A stretch of DNA of 47,521 nt from Bacillus wiedmannii (GCF_001583695.1 NZ_LOBC01000030.1:1-47521); one strand, 5' to 3'; numbered from the stretch's first letter, positions 8,359-17,290 are shown. A program made the numbers and translations. The notes: a model not told the origin generated them from the sequence alone.

Positions 8359-9785
8359 AGAGACAATCCAACCCACTGCCAATATGCATAGTAAAATACA
8401 ACCATTACAAACATATACATAACACTTAAATAGCTACTTAACTTTAATAAATCTTGCGGCTGAAAAGTTTCTCTATCACTTTCTTGAAATAAAAGTAATG
8501 CTTTAGAACTGACTGGAAAGGTTAAACAATAATTCATGCCAACAATGCCTAAAAATAGTACAGCGACTTCGTTTAGCTGTAGACTACTTGCAAAGTATAA
8601 TAATGGCGGAATAAAAATTACCGCTCTCGTTGTGTGAGATGTAATATATAAATGTGATGTGACTGAAAGAATAACAATTACGAGTAACACGATGAAAATG
8701 GATTGCTTATTAATTAGTTCTGTTACTAAAAATAACTTCTGCATAATCCATTGCGCTGCACCACTCTCCATTAAAGATTTCCCTAATGCAATTGCTGCTC
8801 CAACAAATAAAATTAAGTTCCATGAGACACCTTTTAAACTTTCTTTCCACTGCATCACGCCCAGTTTTGGCAAAGTTAATAAAAACACTCCGATTATCGT
8901 TACAATTGCAATTTCCAAACCGTGAAACGACTCTGTTAACCAAAAAGCTACCATTGCTATTAAAGTACTGATTGTATACTTTTCATTTCGCGATAATTCA
9001 AACTTAACTTTTTTCTGTTTCAGTTTTGTTTTTACTTCCTCTTTGTCTAAAAATAAAAATAATATTACACGACAACTTATAAAGCTCATTATGAATCCAA
9101 ATGGAAATCCCCATATTAACCACTCCACAAATGTAATATCCTTATTATTAAATTCCTTTAACATATCTAGGGCAATTAAATGGGAACCTGCACCAATAAT
9201 TGTAGAACTTGTTGAAACTAAAATAACAGTAGGCATTAAAATTGCTAATGCTTTCGTAATTCTTCTACTCCCAATTTCTTTTGATATAGCTTGAAAAACA
9301 GGTAATACAACCGCTGCGCGTCCAGATGTTGATGGAATAAAGAAAGCGAGTATTTGAATAATCATTGTCAAAATCCCGCACAAGCCCAAAATATTCCGAG
9401 CACGATTTACAACAAAGCACGTCATTTTCTCAGCTAAACCGGTAACTTGAAGTGCCCTTCCTAAAATAAAGGAACCGATCATAAGCCAAATGACATCTGA
9501 AGCTAACGAATCAAATAAAAGATCTTGCTTTGCTGTTCCTGAAATAATTAGAAATAGAACAGATCCAAGTGCGATATAGGCCGAATTTATCGTTGTTGTT
9601 GTCCATAATATAATTGCACAGCAAAATCCAAACAAACTCCATTTCGCTTCCATCGTTAATGACGATGGAAGCAAAAGAACTATTTCTACTATTAATATAA
9701 GTGCTATGGGCAGAATCCAAGATGGCTTAGTTTTCGGATGATCAGTACTGTTCACATGTAATTCCACTACATTTTTTTCAATCAT
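8355..9785 (-). CDS. SLC13/DASS-family anion permease
   Basis: 476 residues with about eleven to twelve hydrophobic segments. The family is divalent anion:sodium symporter / SLC13, importing di- and tricarboxylates or related organic acids. Family-like features include two related halves carrying STSGRAAV and TSHTTRAVIF, resembling the SNT-type substrate/sodium motifs. The start ATG overlaps the stop of the glycerate kinase gene by 4 bp (ATGA), indicating translational coupling. The pairing suggests uptake of glycerate or a glycerate precursor such as tartrate/hydroxypyruvate (inference; substrate not proven). Confidence 0.82.
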   Translation of the reverse strand: MIEKNVVELHVNSTDHPKTKPSWILPIALILIVEIVLLLPSSLTMEAKWSLFGFCCAIILWTTTTINSAYIALGSVLFLIISGTAKQDLLFDSLASDVIWLMIGSFILGRALQVTGLAEKMTCFVVNRARNILGLCGILTMIIQILAFFIPSTSGRAAVVLPVFQAISKEIGSRRITKALAILMPTVILVSTSSTIIGAGSHLIALDMLKEFNNKDITFVEWLIWGFPFGFIMSFISCRVILFLFLDKEEVKTKLKQKKVKFELSRNEKYTISTLIAMVAFWLTESFHGLEIAIVTIIGVFLLTLPKLGVMQWKESLKGVSWNLILFVGAAIALGKSLMESGAAQWIMQKLFLVTELINKQSIFIVLLVIVILSVTSHLYITSHTTRAVIFIPPLLYFASSLQLNEVAVLFLGIVGMNYCLTFPVSSKALLLFQESDRETFQPQDLLKLSSYLSVMYMFVMVVFYYAYWQWVGLSL

Positions 9786-10966
9786 GATACGTACCCACTT
9801 TTATTCAACCGAGAAGCGATTTGATAACCAACTAAAACTGTACGCATCGTACCCTCTGTACAATCACGAAGCCATTTCTCCGCATTAGAAAATGCATTTT
9901 CTAATGAAGATGGCATTGGTAATATACTTGTATATGCATCAATTCCATAATCGTAATTAATACGTGCACCTTTACCGACTGTCCCAACTAATGCGATTAC
10001 TGGTAATCCATATTTTTTTGCGCATTTAGCCACCTCAGCTGGAATTTTTCCACGTGGTGTTTGAAAATCTATACTTCCTTCCGCAGTAAATACAAGATCA
10101 CACGCTAGCAATAGTTTATTTAAATCCATATACTTCATAATAATATCGTATCTCGGATGAAGCGTTGCACCAATTAAAGCTTGCAGTCCAGCACCAAGTC
10201 CGCCAGATGCACCACTACCTGGCGTATGATGTACATCTATACTTATATCTTTTTTTATAACAGAAGCATAGCGCTCCAGTGCTTTTTCTAGTTCTATTAC
10301 TTGGGCTTCGTTAGCACCTTTTTGCGGACCGAATACTCGCGCTACTCCCTGCTCGCCGCATAATTGATTAAACCAATTACAGGCAACATCGATTTGAACA
10401 TGCCTTAATCTAGGATCTACTTGTGATGTATCTATGTTTGAAACTTGTAATAAAGAGGTTCCACCTTGAATTTGTATTTCCTTTCCATCTTCATTTAAAA
10501 ACTTTACACCTAACGCTTCAGCCATACCAGCTCCGCCATCAGATGTTCCTGAATCACCACACCCTATTAATATACGATCTACCCCTTTATTTAAAGCTAA
10601 TTCTATTAACTGCCCAACACCATGAGTAGTCGTTTTTCTAGGATCACGTAAATTTCTCGGTACAAGGCGTAATCCTGCTGCAGCAGCCATTTCAATAACA
10701 GCTGTACGCTCACCATTTCTCGTTTCAAAAATACCAAAATAAGATTGTATCTGTTCTCCTACAGGTCCCGTTACTTCTACTTCATACATTTTTCCACCAG
10801 TAATATTTATAATTGCCTCTGTAAAACCTTCCCCACCATCCACCATTGGTAAAGTCTCTACAGTAGCTAACGGCATGACTTTTAAAATCCCTTCTTTCAT
10901 TACATCAGCAGCTTCCTTCGCCCCTAAACTTTCTTTAAATCCTGATGGTACAACTAAAATACGCAT
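9782..10966 (-). CDS. Glycerate kinase (GlxK/GarK type)
   Basis: 394 residues beginning MRILVVPSGFKESLGAKEAADVM, the hallmark of the type II glycerate kinases. They phosphorylate D-glycerate (to 2- or 3-phosphoglycerate depending on subtype) for entry to lower glycolysis. Other signatures seen are PMVDGGEGF near 41-49, GCGDSGTSDGGAG near 134-146 and PGSGASGGLGAG near 247-258. Full length for the family. First gene of a two-gene operon with the SLC13 permease. The intergenic region to aspS2 (10967-11090) holds its promoter, which I did not resolve. Confidence 0.92.
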   Translation of the reverse strand: MRILVVPSGFKESLGAKEAADVMKEGILKVMPLATVETLPMVDGGEGFTEAIINITGGKMYEVEVTGPVGEQIQSYFGIFETRNGERTAVIEMAAAAGLRLVPRNLRDPRKTTTHGVGQLIELALNKGVDRILIGCGDSGTSDGGAGMAEALGVKFLNEDGKEIQIQGGTSLLQVSNIDTSQVDPRLRHVQIDVACNWFNQLCGEQGVARVFGPQKGANEAQVIELEKALERYASVIKKDISIDVHHTPGSGASGGLGAGLQALIGATLHPRYDIIMKYMDLNKLLLACDLVFTAEGSIDFQTPRGKIPAEVAKCAKKYGLPVIALVGTVGKGARINYDYGIDAYTSILPMPSSLENAFSNAEKWLRDCTEGTMRTVLVGYQIASRLNKSGYVS

Positions 10967-11090
10967 GTAATATTTCTCCCTTCACCTTGTATATCTCTTT
11001 CGTTTCTAAGGCTTATACTAAAGGTGAAAAAAGAGAGAACAATTAAGCTTACATTAAAATTTGGTGAGAAAGTGCTGAGTTTTATGAACT

Positions 11091-11129
11091 AAAAAATCCG
11101 TTGTACTATAAAATAGCACAACGGATACA
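11091..11129 (-). terminator. Rho-independent terminator after aspS2
   Basis: ATCCGTTGT (11096-11104) pairs with ACAACGGAT (11118-11126), extended by an almost complete inner stem. On the minus strand it is followed by TTTTTT, 20 bp past the aspS2 stop. Confidence 0.85.
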
Positions 11130-11145
11130 TTTCCTTCCCTTATTA

Positions 11146-12444
11146 TTAAGGGATAAGTCTTGTACAGTCCCTTGGAAAAGCACTCGCCTCTCGTACATTT
11201 GTTAATTCTAATAGTTTGTATACAACTCTCTCTAATCCAATTCCAAAACCACCATGCGGGGGACAACCGTATCGGAATGTATTTAAATAAGATTGAAATG
11301 TATCTGGATGTAATCCCTTTTCATTAAAAGAAGCAAGTAACTTTTCATAATCATGAATTCGTTGTGCCCCTGATGTTATTTCTAATCCTTTATATAGTAA
11401 GTCGAACGAATCAGTAATAGACGGATTCTCATTATTCGGCATCGTATACATCGGCCTAGCTTCTTTCGGATAATGTGTAATGAAAACTAACTCACTCTTA
11501 TATGTTTCCTTCACATATTTCCCTAGTAGTTTTTCACCTTCTGTATCTAAATCCCCACTTGGCGACTCTTTCCGGTATTTATTTTTCAAAATTTCTTGCG
11601 CTTCTAACAATGTAATTTTCGGTATTTCTATAATAACAGGTACTTCTATTTGTAATAGTTGTAGTTCTTTTTCACAGTTTTTTGCTACTTGTTGAAACAT
11701 ATATCGTAAAACATCCGTTTCTAATTGCATCACTTCATAAAAATCATGAATAAATCCAAGTTCTACGTCTAACGATATATATTCATTCAAATGACGGGAA
11801 GAATTATGATGTTCCGCTCTGTAAACAGGTGCAACTTCAAAAACACGTTCTAACCCTCCAGCTACCATCATCTGTTTATAAAACTGTGGTGATTGTGCTA
11901 AATAAGCTTCTTTTTGAAAGTATGGAAGTTTAAAAACATTCGCTCCTCCTTCTGCCCCTTGTGAAACAATTTTCGGAGTAAATATACGTGTGAAATCGTT
12001 CTCTATAAGAAATTCACTAAAGCTCTGAACGAGTGTAGATTTCACTTTAAATATCGCCGCGGTTCGCTCATGTCTTAATGATAATACCCGCTCATTCAGT
12101 AGTTGATCTAAACCAATTTGTAACTTCTTTTTATTTATTTCAAACGGAAGTGGTTCTGCGCCATTTAATATTTTCACTTCGTGAGCAAGCACTTCAACCC
12201 CTAACTCTGTTTTCGAAGTCTCTACAATTTCACCAACGACTTGAACGACACTTTCCACATCTACCTTATATCCAGCTAATTCATTTTCTAATACACATTG
12301 CATAACTCCCGATCGATCCCTTATTAATAAAAAACTAACATTACCTAGATGACGAATCTTTTTTACCCATCCTTGAAGTAATACAACCTTTCCACCTTGC
12401 TCCGTACATTCTTTTGTGAGTGAACGCTTCATTATTGACCCCAT
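11146..12444 (-). CDS. aspS2: Archaeal-type (non-discriminating) aspartyl-tRNA synthetase, AspRS2
   Basis: 432 residues from ATG at 12444 (GGAGGG, 7-nt spacer); an upstream in-frame ATG at 12459 lies at the ribosome site itself. The N-terminal OB fold (about 12-100) binds the anticodon. The class II catalytic core carries motif 2 RAEHHNSSRHLNE and motif 3 FGIGLERVVYKLL. The segment FTPKIVSQGAEGGANVF and the absence of the bacterial GAD insertion place it with short archaeal AspRS rather than the roughly 590-residue bacterial AspRS. Such enzymes usually charge both tRNA-Asp and tRNA-Asn with Asp, the latter amidated by GatCAB. Controlled by a T-box and possibly by an overlapping upstream ORF. 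Likely a second AspRS in the genome (inference). Confidence 0.88.
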   Translation of the reverse strand: MGSIMKRSLTKECTEQGGKVVLLQGWVKKIRHLGNVSFLLIRDRSGVMQCVLENELAGYKVDVESVVQVVGEIVETSKTELGVEVLAHEVKILNGAEPLPFEINKKKLQIGLDQLLNERVLSLRHERTAAIFKVKSTLVQSFSEFLIENDFTRIFTPKIVSQGAEGGANVFKLPYFQKEAYLAQSPQFYKQMMVAGGLERVFEVAPVYRAEHHNSSRHLNEYISLDVELGFIHDFYEVMQLETDVLRYMFQQVAKNCEKELQLLQIEVPVIIEIPKITLLEAQEILKNKYRKESPSGDLDTEGEKLLGKYVKETYKSELVFITHYPKEARPMYTMPNNENPSITDSFDLLYKGLEITSGAQRIHDYEKLLASFNEKGLHPDTFQSYLNTFRYGCPPHGGFGIGLERVVYKLLELTNVREASAFPRDCTRLIP

Positions 12445-12505
12445 TATTTTTCCCTCCATTAATTTTATATTTATTTACATTATTGTTGTCATCGTCATCA
12501 TCCAC
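12341..12505 (-). CDS. Candidate upstream ORF / leader peptide overlapping aspS2
   Basis: On the minus strand AAAGGAGGTGA (12522-12512), an 11-nt perfect match to the anti-Shine-Dalgarno, lies 9 nt before GTG at 12505. This opens a 54-codon frame beginning V-D-D-D-D-D-N-N-N-V-N and continuing Asn-rich into aspS2 in another frame. A shorter alternative in the next frame, ATG 12501 to TAA 12475, would encode MMTMTTIM, but its spacing (13 nt) is poorer. It lies between the T-box terminator and the aspS2 ribosome site. Asp and Asn codons are exactly those read by the tRNAs that AspRS2 should charge, so ribosome stalling could control aspS2. Coding status is inference. Confidence 0.4.
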   Translation of the reverse strand: MDDDDDNNNVNKYKINGGKNNGVNNEAFTHKRMYGARWKGCITSRMGKKDSSSR

Positions 12506-12532
12506 GGTCACTCACCTCCTTTCAAAGAATAC

Positions 12533-12760
12533 AAAAATCCGCCCCTATAAATAGGGACGGATTGTTCCGCGGTACCACCCAAATTGTCATAATGACCATC
12601 TTAGCCCTGATAACGGTAGGTACCGTTTGCTTTTACTAATTATCACGTTCAAAGCAACACTCACAGGTGTCTTTCCATCATGCGGTATCGCAATCTTCTC
12701 AGCAACCGATTGCTCTCTGTAGACCTTTGCATCATGTACTTTTCCTGATCCTCACTTTTT
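12533..12760 (-). promoter_or_regulatory. T-box riboswitch leader of aspS2
   Basis: Minus-strand leader with ACAGAGAGC, GGTTGCTGAGAAG, T-box GGTGGTACCGCGG (complement of 12568-12580) and terminator ATCCGTCCCTA...TAGGGGCGGATTTTT (12533-12562). The specifier loop reads GGAAAGACACC. Aligned with the ileS2 and argS leaders, the codon is GAC (Asp) rather than AAC (Asn), so the sensed tRNA should be tRNA-Asp. Confidence 0.92.
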
Positions 12761-12773
12761 ATATTTACAGAGT

Positions 12774-12802
12774 ATTCTATCTCTTCACTTTATAAAACGC
12801 AA
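12774..12802 (-). promoter_or_regulatory. Promoter of the aspS2 T-box transcript
   Basis: Minus-strand -35 TTGCGT (complement of 12797-12802), a 17-nt spacer, then -10 TAGAAT (complement of 12774-12779), about 20 bp before T-box Stem I. Confidence 0.6.
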
Positions 12803-12827
12803 GCCTTTTTTAATATATTTTGATTTT

Positions 12828-14192
12828 TCATATCCAATTTTGTACAATCTCCTCTAAAGCCATTCCACGTGAGCCTTTTAGTAATACAACATCCTTTTTC
12901 GTTATAACTTTTAATACTTCCTCTGCTATCTTGGCTTTACTATTAAATGACTGTACTTTTCCTGTATCATATTTCTTTCTCGCTTCTTCCGCTACAATTT
13001 CAGCTAACTCTCCATAAGTGAATACATATTGAATGCTCTCTTCATTTAACATTTTACCAATTTCTCTATGATATGTTTCAGCATTCTCCCCTAACTCCAG
13101 CATATCCCCAATTACTATCATTTTTTTCTTATAGGCATTTAATATCTGTAACGTTTCAATTGCAGCCTTCATTGAAGAGGGACTGGCATTCCATGCATCG
13201 TTAATAATTGTAAACCCTGTTTTAGCAGTTAAAAATTGAAAGCGCATATGAGTAATATTTACTTGTCGCAATGCTTTCTGTATTTTTTCTGTAGTGACAT
13301 TATAAAATTGACCTACGGCGATTCCGACAATCGTATTTAAAATATTATGTTTTCCATGTAAGGGAACATCGTACTGTATTTTTGAATCATTTAATTTAAA
13401 ATGAACACCATATTCATCTAATTGCACGTTTGTTGGAATCAAATCATTTGTATACTTTTCACCAAATGCCTTACAATTTATACTCGATAGATTCTTATTT
13501 TTCAAAAGCAATGGTTCATCTCCATTATACAAACATAATCCTTCACCTTTTAATCCATCAATAATTTCTAATTTAGCCTTCGCAATTTCTTCTTTTGATC
13601 CAAGCGTCTCTAAGTGAGAATGGCCAATCATTGTAATGATTACTACATCTGGCTGTGCTATTATTGATAAGTTTCGAATTTGTCCTTTTTCACTCATCCC
13701 CATTTCAAGAATTAAAAACTCTGTATCTCGTTTCATCTCTAAAATTGTTAATGGTAAACCGATTTGACTATTAAAATTCCCCTTTGTTTTATGCACACGA
13801 TGAGTTGTACTTAAAATCGTGCTTATTATATCTTTTACCGTTGTCTTACCATTACTACCTGTAATTCCAATTACTTTTACATTTAGCTCTTTTCGATAAA
13901 ATTGTGCCAATTGTTGCAAAGCAAATAAAGTGTCATCTACAAATATAATTGGCATCCCTTTTGGCGGAGTGCCGTAAGACTTTTTCCATAAGGAAGCGAC
14001 AGCTCCATTATCGAATGCCTCTTTCACATAATCATGTCCATCTTTCACCCTAATGATTGGAACAAATAAATTTCCTTCTTTAATGCTTTTGGAATCTATG
14101 CAGACACCATGTATCTCTATGTGATGAAACGATTCTTGTAACCCTTCACCACCTACTACTTCTTCAAGTTTTTTCAAATTCATTTGAATCAA
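12828..14192 (-). CDS. murF: UDP-N-acetylmuramoyl-tripeptide--D-Ala-D-Ala ligase (MurF)
   Basis: About 454 residues. MurF adds D-Ala-D-Ala to UDP-MurNAc-tripeptide in the cytoplasm, the last soluble precursor step of peptidoglycan. Seen are the N-terminal substrate domain with GVCIDSKSIKEGNLFV, the ATP-binding P-loop GITGSNGKTTVKD, HxxxLGS-like SHLETLGSKEEIAKAK, and NDAWNASPSSMKAAI, characteristic of MurF. I chose a TTG start at 14192 because AGAGGTGAT precedes it; the longer frame from 14234 passes through this ribosome site. The gene stands alone and is not next to ddl, as murF often is in Bacillus, so a paralog is possible. Confidence 0.88.
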   Translation of the reverse strand: MIQMNLKKLEEVVGGEGLQESFHHIEIHGVCIDSKSIKEGNLFVPIIRVKDGHDYVKEAFDNGAVASLWKKSYGTPPKGMPIIFVDDTLFALQQLAQFYRKELNVKVIGITGSNGKTTVKDIISTILSTTHRVHKTKGNFNSQIGLPLTILEMKRDTEFLILEMGMSEKGQIRNLSIIAQPDVVIITMIGHSHLETLGSKEEIAKAKLEIIDGLKGEGLCLYNGDEPLLLKNKNLSSINCKAFGEKYTNDLIPTNVQLDEYGVHFKLNDSKIQYDVPLHGKHNILNTIVGIAVGQFYNVTTEKIQKALRQVNITHMRFQFLTAKTGFTIINDAWNASPSSMKAAIETLQILNAYKKKMIVIGDMLELGENAETYHREIGKMLNEESIQYVFTYGELAEIVAEEARKKYDTGKVQSFNSKAKIAEEVLKVITKKDVVLLKGSRGMALEEIVQNWI

Positions 14193-14273
14193 ATTATCAC
14201 CTCTTTCCATTTTATTACATAATTTCCATTTCATTTACGCATATTAATAAAAATTTTATAGCGAGGTGTTTAT

Positions 14274-14756
14274 ATGAAAAAAGCGATTAGTTTCTTTCTT
14301 CTTTTGTTATGCCTAATTGCAGTGAATGAAACATACGCCTATTCACCAAAATCTTTACCAATCTCCCAAAACTCTGATCAATGGAAAGTGAATATTGATG
14401 AACCGAAGAACATAGATAAAAATATGCTTCAAGCTAAAGAAGATGAATTTAAAACATATCAATTTTCAGTAAAAAATGTTGGTAACAGTGAAGTATATAA
14501 CGTACAAGTCGAAGTATTCCGCAACGAGCCAAAAACGAAAACGAAATATGAACTTTTCTCACGAAAGGAAAGTCGCTTAGCAAGTGGAAAAACTGGATTT
14601 GAACATACTAATTTTCCAGTTGCCACAAAAGCAGATGAAGTTGATGTAATCATTACTTGGCAAGAACACCCTTTCCGCTCTATGAGAAACGGTCAAAAAG
14701 TTGAGTCTAGAAAATTTAAAGAGCATTTTGTTTTTAAAGACGAAAAAAACAACTAG
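14274..14756 (+). CDS. Secreted protein of unknown function
   Basis: 160 residues with a clear Sec signal peptide: MKKA, a Leu-rich core, cleavage probably after ETYA (about residue 22). The mature part is about 138 residues, charged and beta-rich, with KNVGNSEVYNVQVEVFRNEP suggesting an immunoglobulin-like or FxLYD-type beta-sandwich. No catalytic motif, lipobox or sortase signal. Ribosome site GCGAGGTG; divergent from murF with only 81 bp between starts. I do not recognise the family. Confidence 0.75.
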   Translation: MKKAISFFLLLLCLIAVNETYAYSPKSLPISQNSDQWKVNIDEPKNIDKNMLQAKEDEFKTYQFSVKNVGNSEVYNVQVEVFRNEPKTKTKYELFSRKESRLASGKTGFEHTNFPVATKADEVDVIITWQEHPFRSMRNGQKVESRKFKEHFVFKDEKNN

Positions 14757-14822
14757 AATGCGGATGAATTTACATTAGCATTCATATAGCTTACTTTACT
14801 AGTACCAGTTCTTAAGCAAATT

Positions 14823-14856
14823 AAAAAGTCGTGGCTTATAAACGCCACGACTTTTT
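14823..14856. terminator. Bidirectional terminator
   Basis: GTCGTGGC (14828-14835) pairs with GCCACGAC (14844-14851), with an A-run before and a T-run after. It ends both the secreted-protein gene (+) and the protease gene (-). Confidence 0.9.
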
Positions 14857-14859
14857 ATA

Positions 14860-16377
14860 TTAATTCGTACTAATTCCTCTTGCTGCCCAAATACGATCGA
14901 TATCAGCAGCATGTTGTCCGCCATATAAAAGAGCATCCGCTTGCTTAATCGCTTTTGCTCCATCACTGAATTTAGAGTTTGGTGTTAATGACCAGTGTGA
15001 TTGTAAAATAATTTTCGTTGCTACATCACGTCCAAAAGCTTGTGCCATCTCATATTGACCTTGTGCCCAAATTTCCCCATCATCATGTACCTCATTTGTA
15101 ACATCTTTCGGATACACTTTATTCGTATCTAATCGGCGCAAGCACGTCGGATCTGAACTAGAATAAGCAGCCGCATCCCATTCTCCAACACATGCTTTTC
15201 CGTAGCCTGTTGTCGATACTGCATCTTCATACGTAGCACCTAAGAAGTCACCAAATCCTTCTCCCATCGCTCCGCCTTCTGCTGAACTACCAAAGCCAGG
15301 AACTTGGTTATCTTGAATTGAATGTCCGTATTCATGTGCGATAATACCAGCATCTTCTGCATCATCTACTCCGCCAGTACCAAAAGTTAAAGCTTTCGTT
15401 GTCGGAGAATAAAATGAGTTATCCGCCGTCGTTCCATTCACATTCACTTTAATAGAGCGATTATTAATATTTTTAAAACCTAACCCTTGAATGTAACGCT
15501 GTAATGTATCGATATGATAATACGACATAACATCTTCAAAGCTATCATTTGCACGTGTATAGTTAAATTGTAAATTTGTAGATTTTGTTTTTGCTTTTGA
15601 AGAAATTGTTACATACTCTCCAATTAAAAATCCTGTCCCATCTAAACCTTTTAACGTAACAGTCTTCAATTGATTCGTTAACGCTGTTGAATCCGCATCG
15701 TTATTATCTTTTAAGCCTACTTTACTACCACTAGATACGACTGGGTTAGGTAAAAATACTTTTCCTGTCCCTTCAGCTTTTCGGTTTATATCAACCTTTT
15801 TAATTAACTTCCCATTTTCTACATCAATAAATGTTTCCCATGCACCAAACGGGTTATTAGAATGGACTACAACTTTATATACTGGACGAGCAATTCCCTC
15901 TTCAACAATATATCCGAATTCTTTCTCTGTAGGAGCCCATAAGTTTTGCTCACTTGCTTCTCCAACATACGCCATTGATTTTTGTATTGCATCTTTTTCA
16001 CTAATTTTTGTCGTTACTTCCTTCACACCTTTGACGGATTGATAATCAGAAACAGCAAGTACGCCCTTTCCCTCTCCGTTAAGTGTAACTGTAATTTGTT
16101 TTGAAAATACAGGCGCACCATTAACAACTTGTTGGAATCTAACATATGAAGCTACTGACGTTTCTGTTGTAGAAATATATTGCAAGTCTGAAAGGTCTGT
16201 TTTCAATCCATACTGTGCAGCATTTTCTTTTAAATATTCAGTTGCTTTTTTCTGCGGCGAATAAGCTTCTAGCTTTACTTGCTGTTGTTTTTCCAACGCC
16301 GAAACCGTAGAAATCATCCCCATTACTAATGGCACAGTCATTGCCATTGCCATTGCCACCATTTTTTTATTAAACAT
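14860..16377 (-). CDS. Secreted zinc metalloprotease (fungalysin/thermolysin-like, M36-type motif)
   Basis: 505 residues from ATG at 16377, chosen because AGGGGGAG is well placed. A signal peptide occupies about 1-30. An FTP/PepSY propeptide (about 40-200) follows, then the catalytic domain. Zinc ligands are in HEYGHS (His348 and His352) with the Glu of GEGFGDF about 21 residues later. This EGxGDF arrangement and VHDDGEIWAQ resemble M36 fungalysins more than classical M4 neutral protease, whose motif is HELTH...NEAxSD. A Cys pair (KACVGE, PTCLRR) may form a disulfide. Monocistronic; an extracellular role in protein degradation is expected. Confidence 0.85.
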   Translation of the reverse strand: MFNKKMVAMAMAMTVPLVMGMISTVSALEKQQQVKLEAYSPQKKATEYLKENAAQYGLKTDLSDLQYISTTETSVASYVRFQQVVNGAPVFSKQITVTLNGEGKGVLAVSDYQSVKGVKEVTTKISEKDAIQKSMAYVGEASEQNLWAPTEKEFGYIVEEGIARPVYKVVVHSNNPFGAWETFIDVENGKLIKKVDINRKAEGTGKVFLPNPVVSSGSKVGLKDNNDADSTALTNQLKTVTLKGLDGTGFLIGEYVTISSKAKTKSTNLQFNYTRANDSFEDVMSYYHIDTLQRYIQGLGFKNINNRSIKVNVNGTTADNSFYSPTTKALTFGTGGVDDAEDAGIIAHEYGHSIQDNQVPGFGSSAEGGAMGEGFGDFLGATYEDAVSTTGYGKACVGEWDAAAYSSSDPTCLRRLDTNKVYPKDVTNEVHDDGEIWAQGQYEMAQAFGRDVATKIILQSHWSLTPNSKFSDGAKAIKQADALLYGGQHAADIDRIWAARGISTN

Positions 16378-16633
16378 AGAACCACTCCCCCTAATAAAGT
16401 AGCTCAACCTTATCCCATTACCACTAGGCAATCATTCCCCACAACATGGGGGGATAAAAATTGAATCTACGAGTAATTCTCTATAAACAATTCTATTACC
16501 TTTCCATTTAGGATCAGTGAAATTTTCTCAATATTTATGCGTAAAGTGAAAACAATACTTTAGAAAGAAATTTCTAAAGTCATTCCTTATCCCTGAAACT
16601 TTTCATATTACTGTTTAAAAAAATAGACTTTTT

Positions 16634-16647
16634 ACCTAACGGTAGGT
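16634..16647. promoter_or_regulatory. Candidate TetR operator
   Basis: ACCTA (16634-16638) and TAGGT (16643-16647) form an inverted repeat around ACGG, overlapping the -35 of the tetR-like gene. Its position and size fit an autoregulatory operator. Confidence 0.55.
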
Positions 16648-16675
16648 TGAAAAAATTATTAATGAATGATACAAT
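16647..16675 (+). promoter_or_regulatory. Sigma-A promoter of the tetR-like operon
   Basis: TTGAAA (16647-16652), 17-nt spacer, TACAAT (16670-16675). It lies about 30 bp upstream of the TetR start codon, and the -35 touches the inverted repeat ACCTA-N4-TAGGT. Confidence 0.75.
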
Positions 16676-16704
16676 TTAAATAACCTTTTTTAGGAGGATC
16701 TATT

Positions 16705-17289
16705 ATGAGTAAAAGTGAAGAAACACTCTCTTCAATAATGGAAGCAAGTTATCGCCTTTTTGCTACGTACGGTATTGCTAAAACAACTTATACGATGATT
16801 GGTGAGAAGGTTGGTATCGCAAAACCATCTATATATTACTACTTTAAGTCTAAAGATGCCTTGATTGAATGTATTTTTACTGAATTATGTAAAGCTATGC
16901 AGTTCTCTTCGTATTTTCATACAGAAGAATTTACGAAAACAAATTTTATTGAAAAATGTATTGCAATTGGCCTTAAAATAATTGATGAACAGCGAAACGA
17001 CCCTTATTTTAATCTTGTGTTACAAGAATATGTTTTACTATCTTCAAGAAACAATATGTACAAAGATCGATTACTAACTGTGCAAACAGAATATTTACAT
17101 GGATTTGAGGTACTCCTTACAAAAGCAAATAAACTTCAATTAATTGAAAATAAAAATCTAGTTTCAAAAGCTCATATGTTAGCATTAGTGCTTGATAATA
17201 TCGGGAATTTTATGATGATTGATGCAAAGATAGATTATAAACAAATTTGGATTGAAGCTGTAAATAGCATTTTTGAAAGAAGGGATTGA
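16705..17289 (+). CDS. TetR/AcrR-family transcriptional regulator
   Basis: 194 residues. The N-terminal helix-turn-helix (about 8-52) shows ASYRLFATYGIAKTTYTMIGEKVGIAKPSIYYYFKSKDALIECIF, here named only by its ends, ASYRLF to FKSKDAL. The rest is an all-helical ligand/dimer domain. AGGAGG precedes the ATG. It overlaps no other gene but its stop is 1 nt before the GTG of the DUF418 gene, so both are one operon. The operator-like repeat over its own promoter suggests autorepression relieved by an unknown ligand. Confidence 0.9.
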   Translation: MSKSEETLSSIMEASYRLFATYGIAKTTYTMIGEKVGIAKPSIYYYFKSKDALIECIFTELCKAMQFSSYFHTEEFTKTNFIEKCIAIGLKIIDEQRNDPYFNLVLQEYVLLSSRNNMYKDRLLTVQTEYLHGFEVLLTKANKLQLIENKNLVSKAHMLALVLDNIGNFMMIDAKIDYKQIWIEAVNSIFERRD

Positions 17290-17290
17290 A

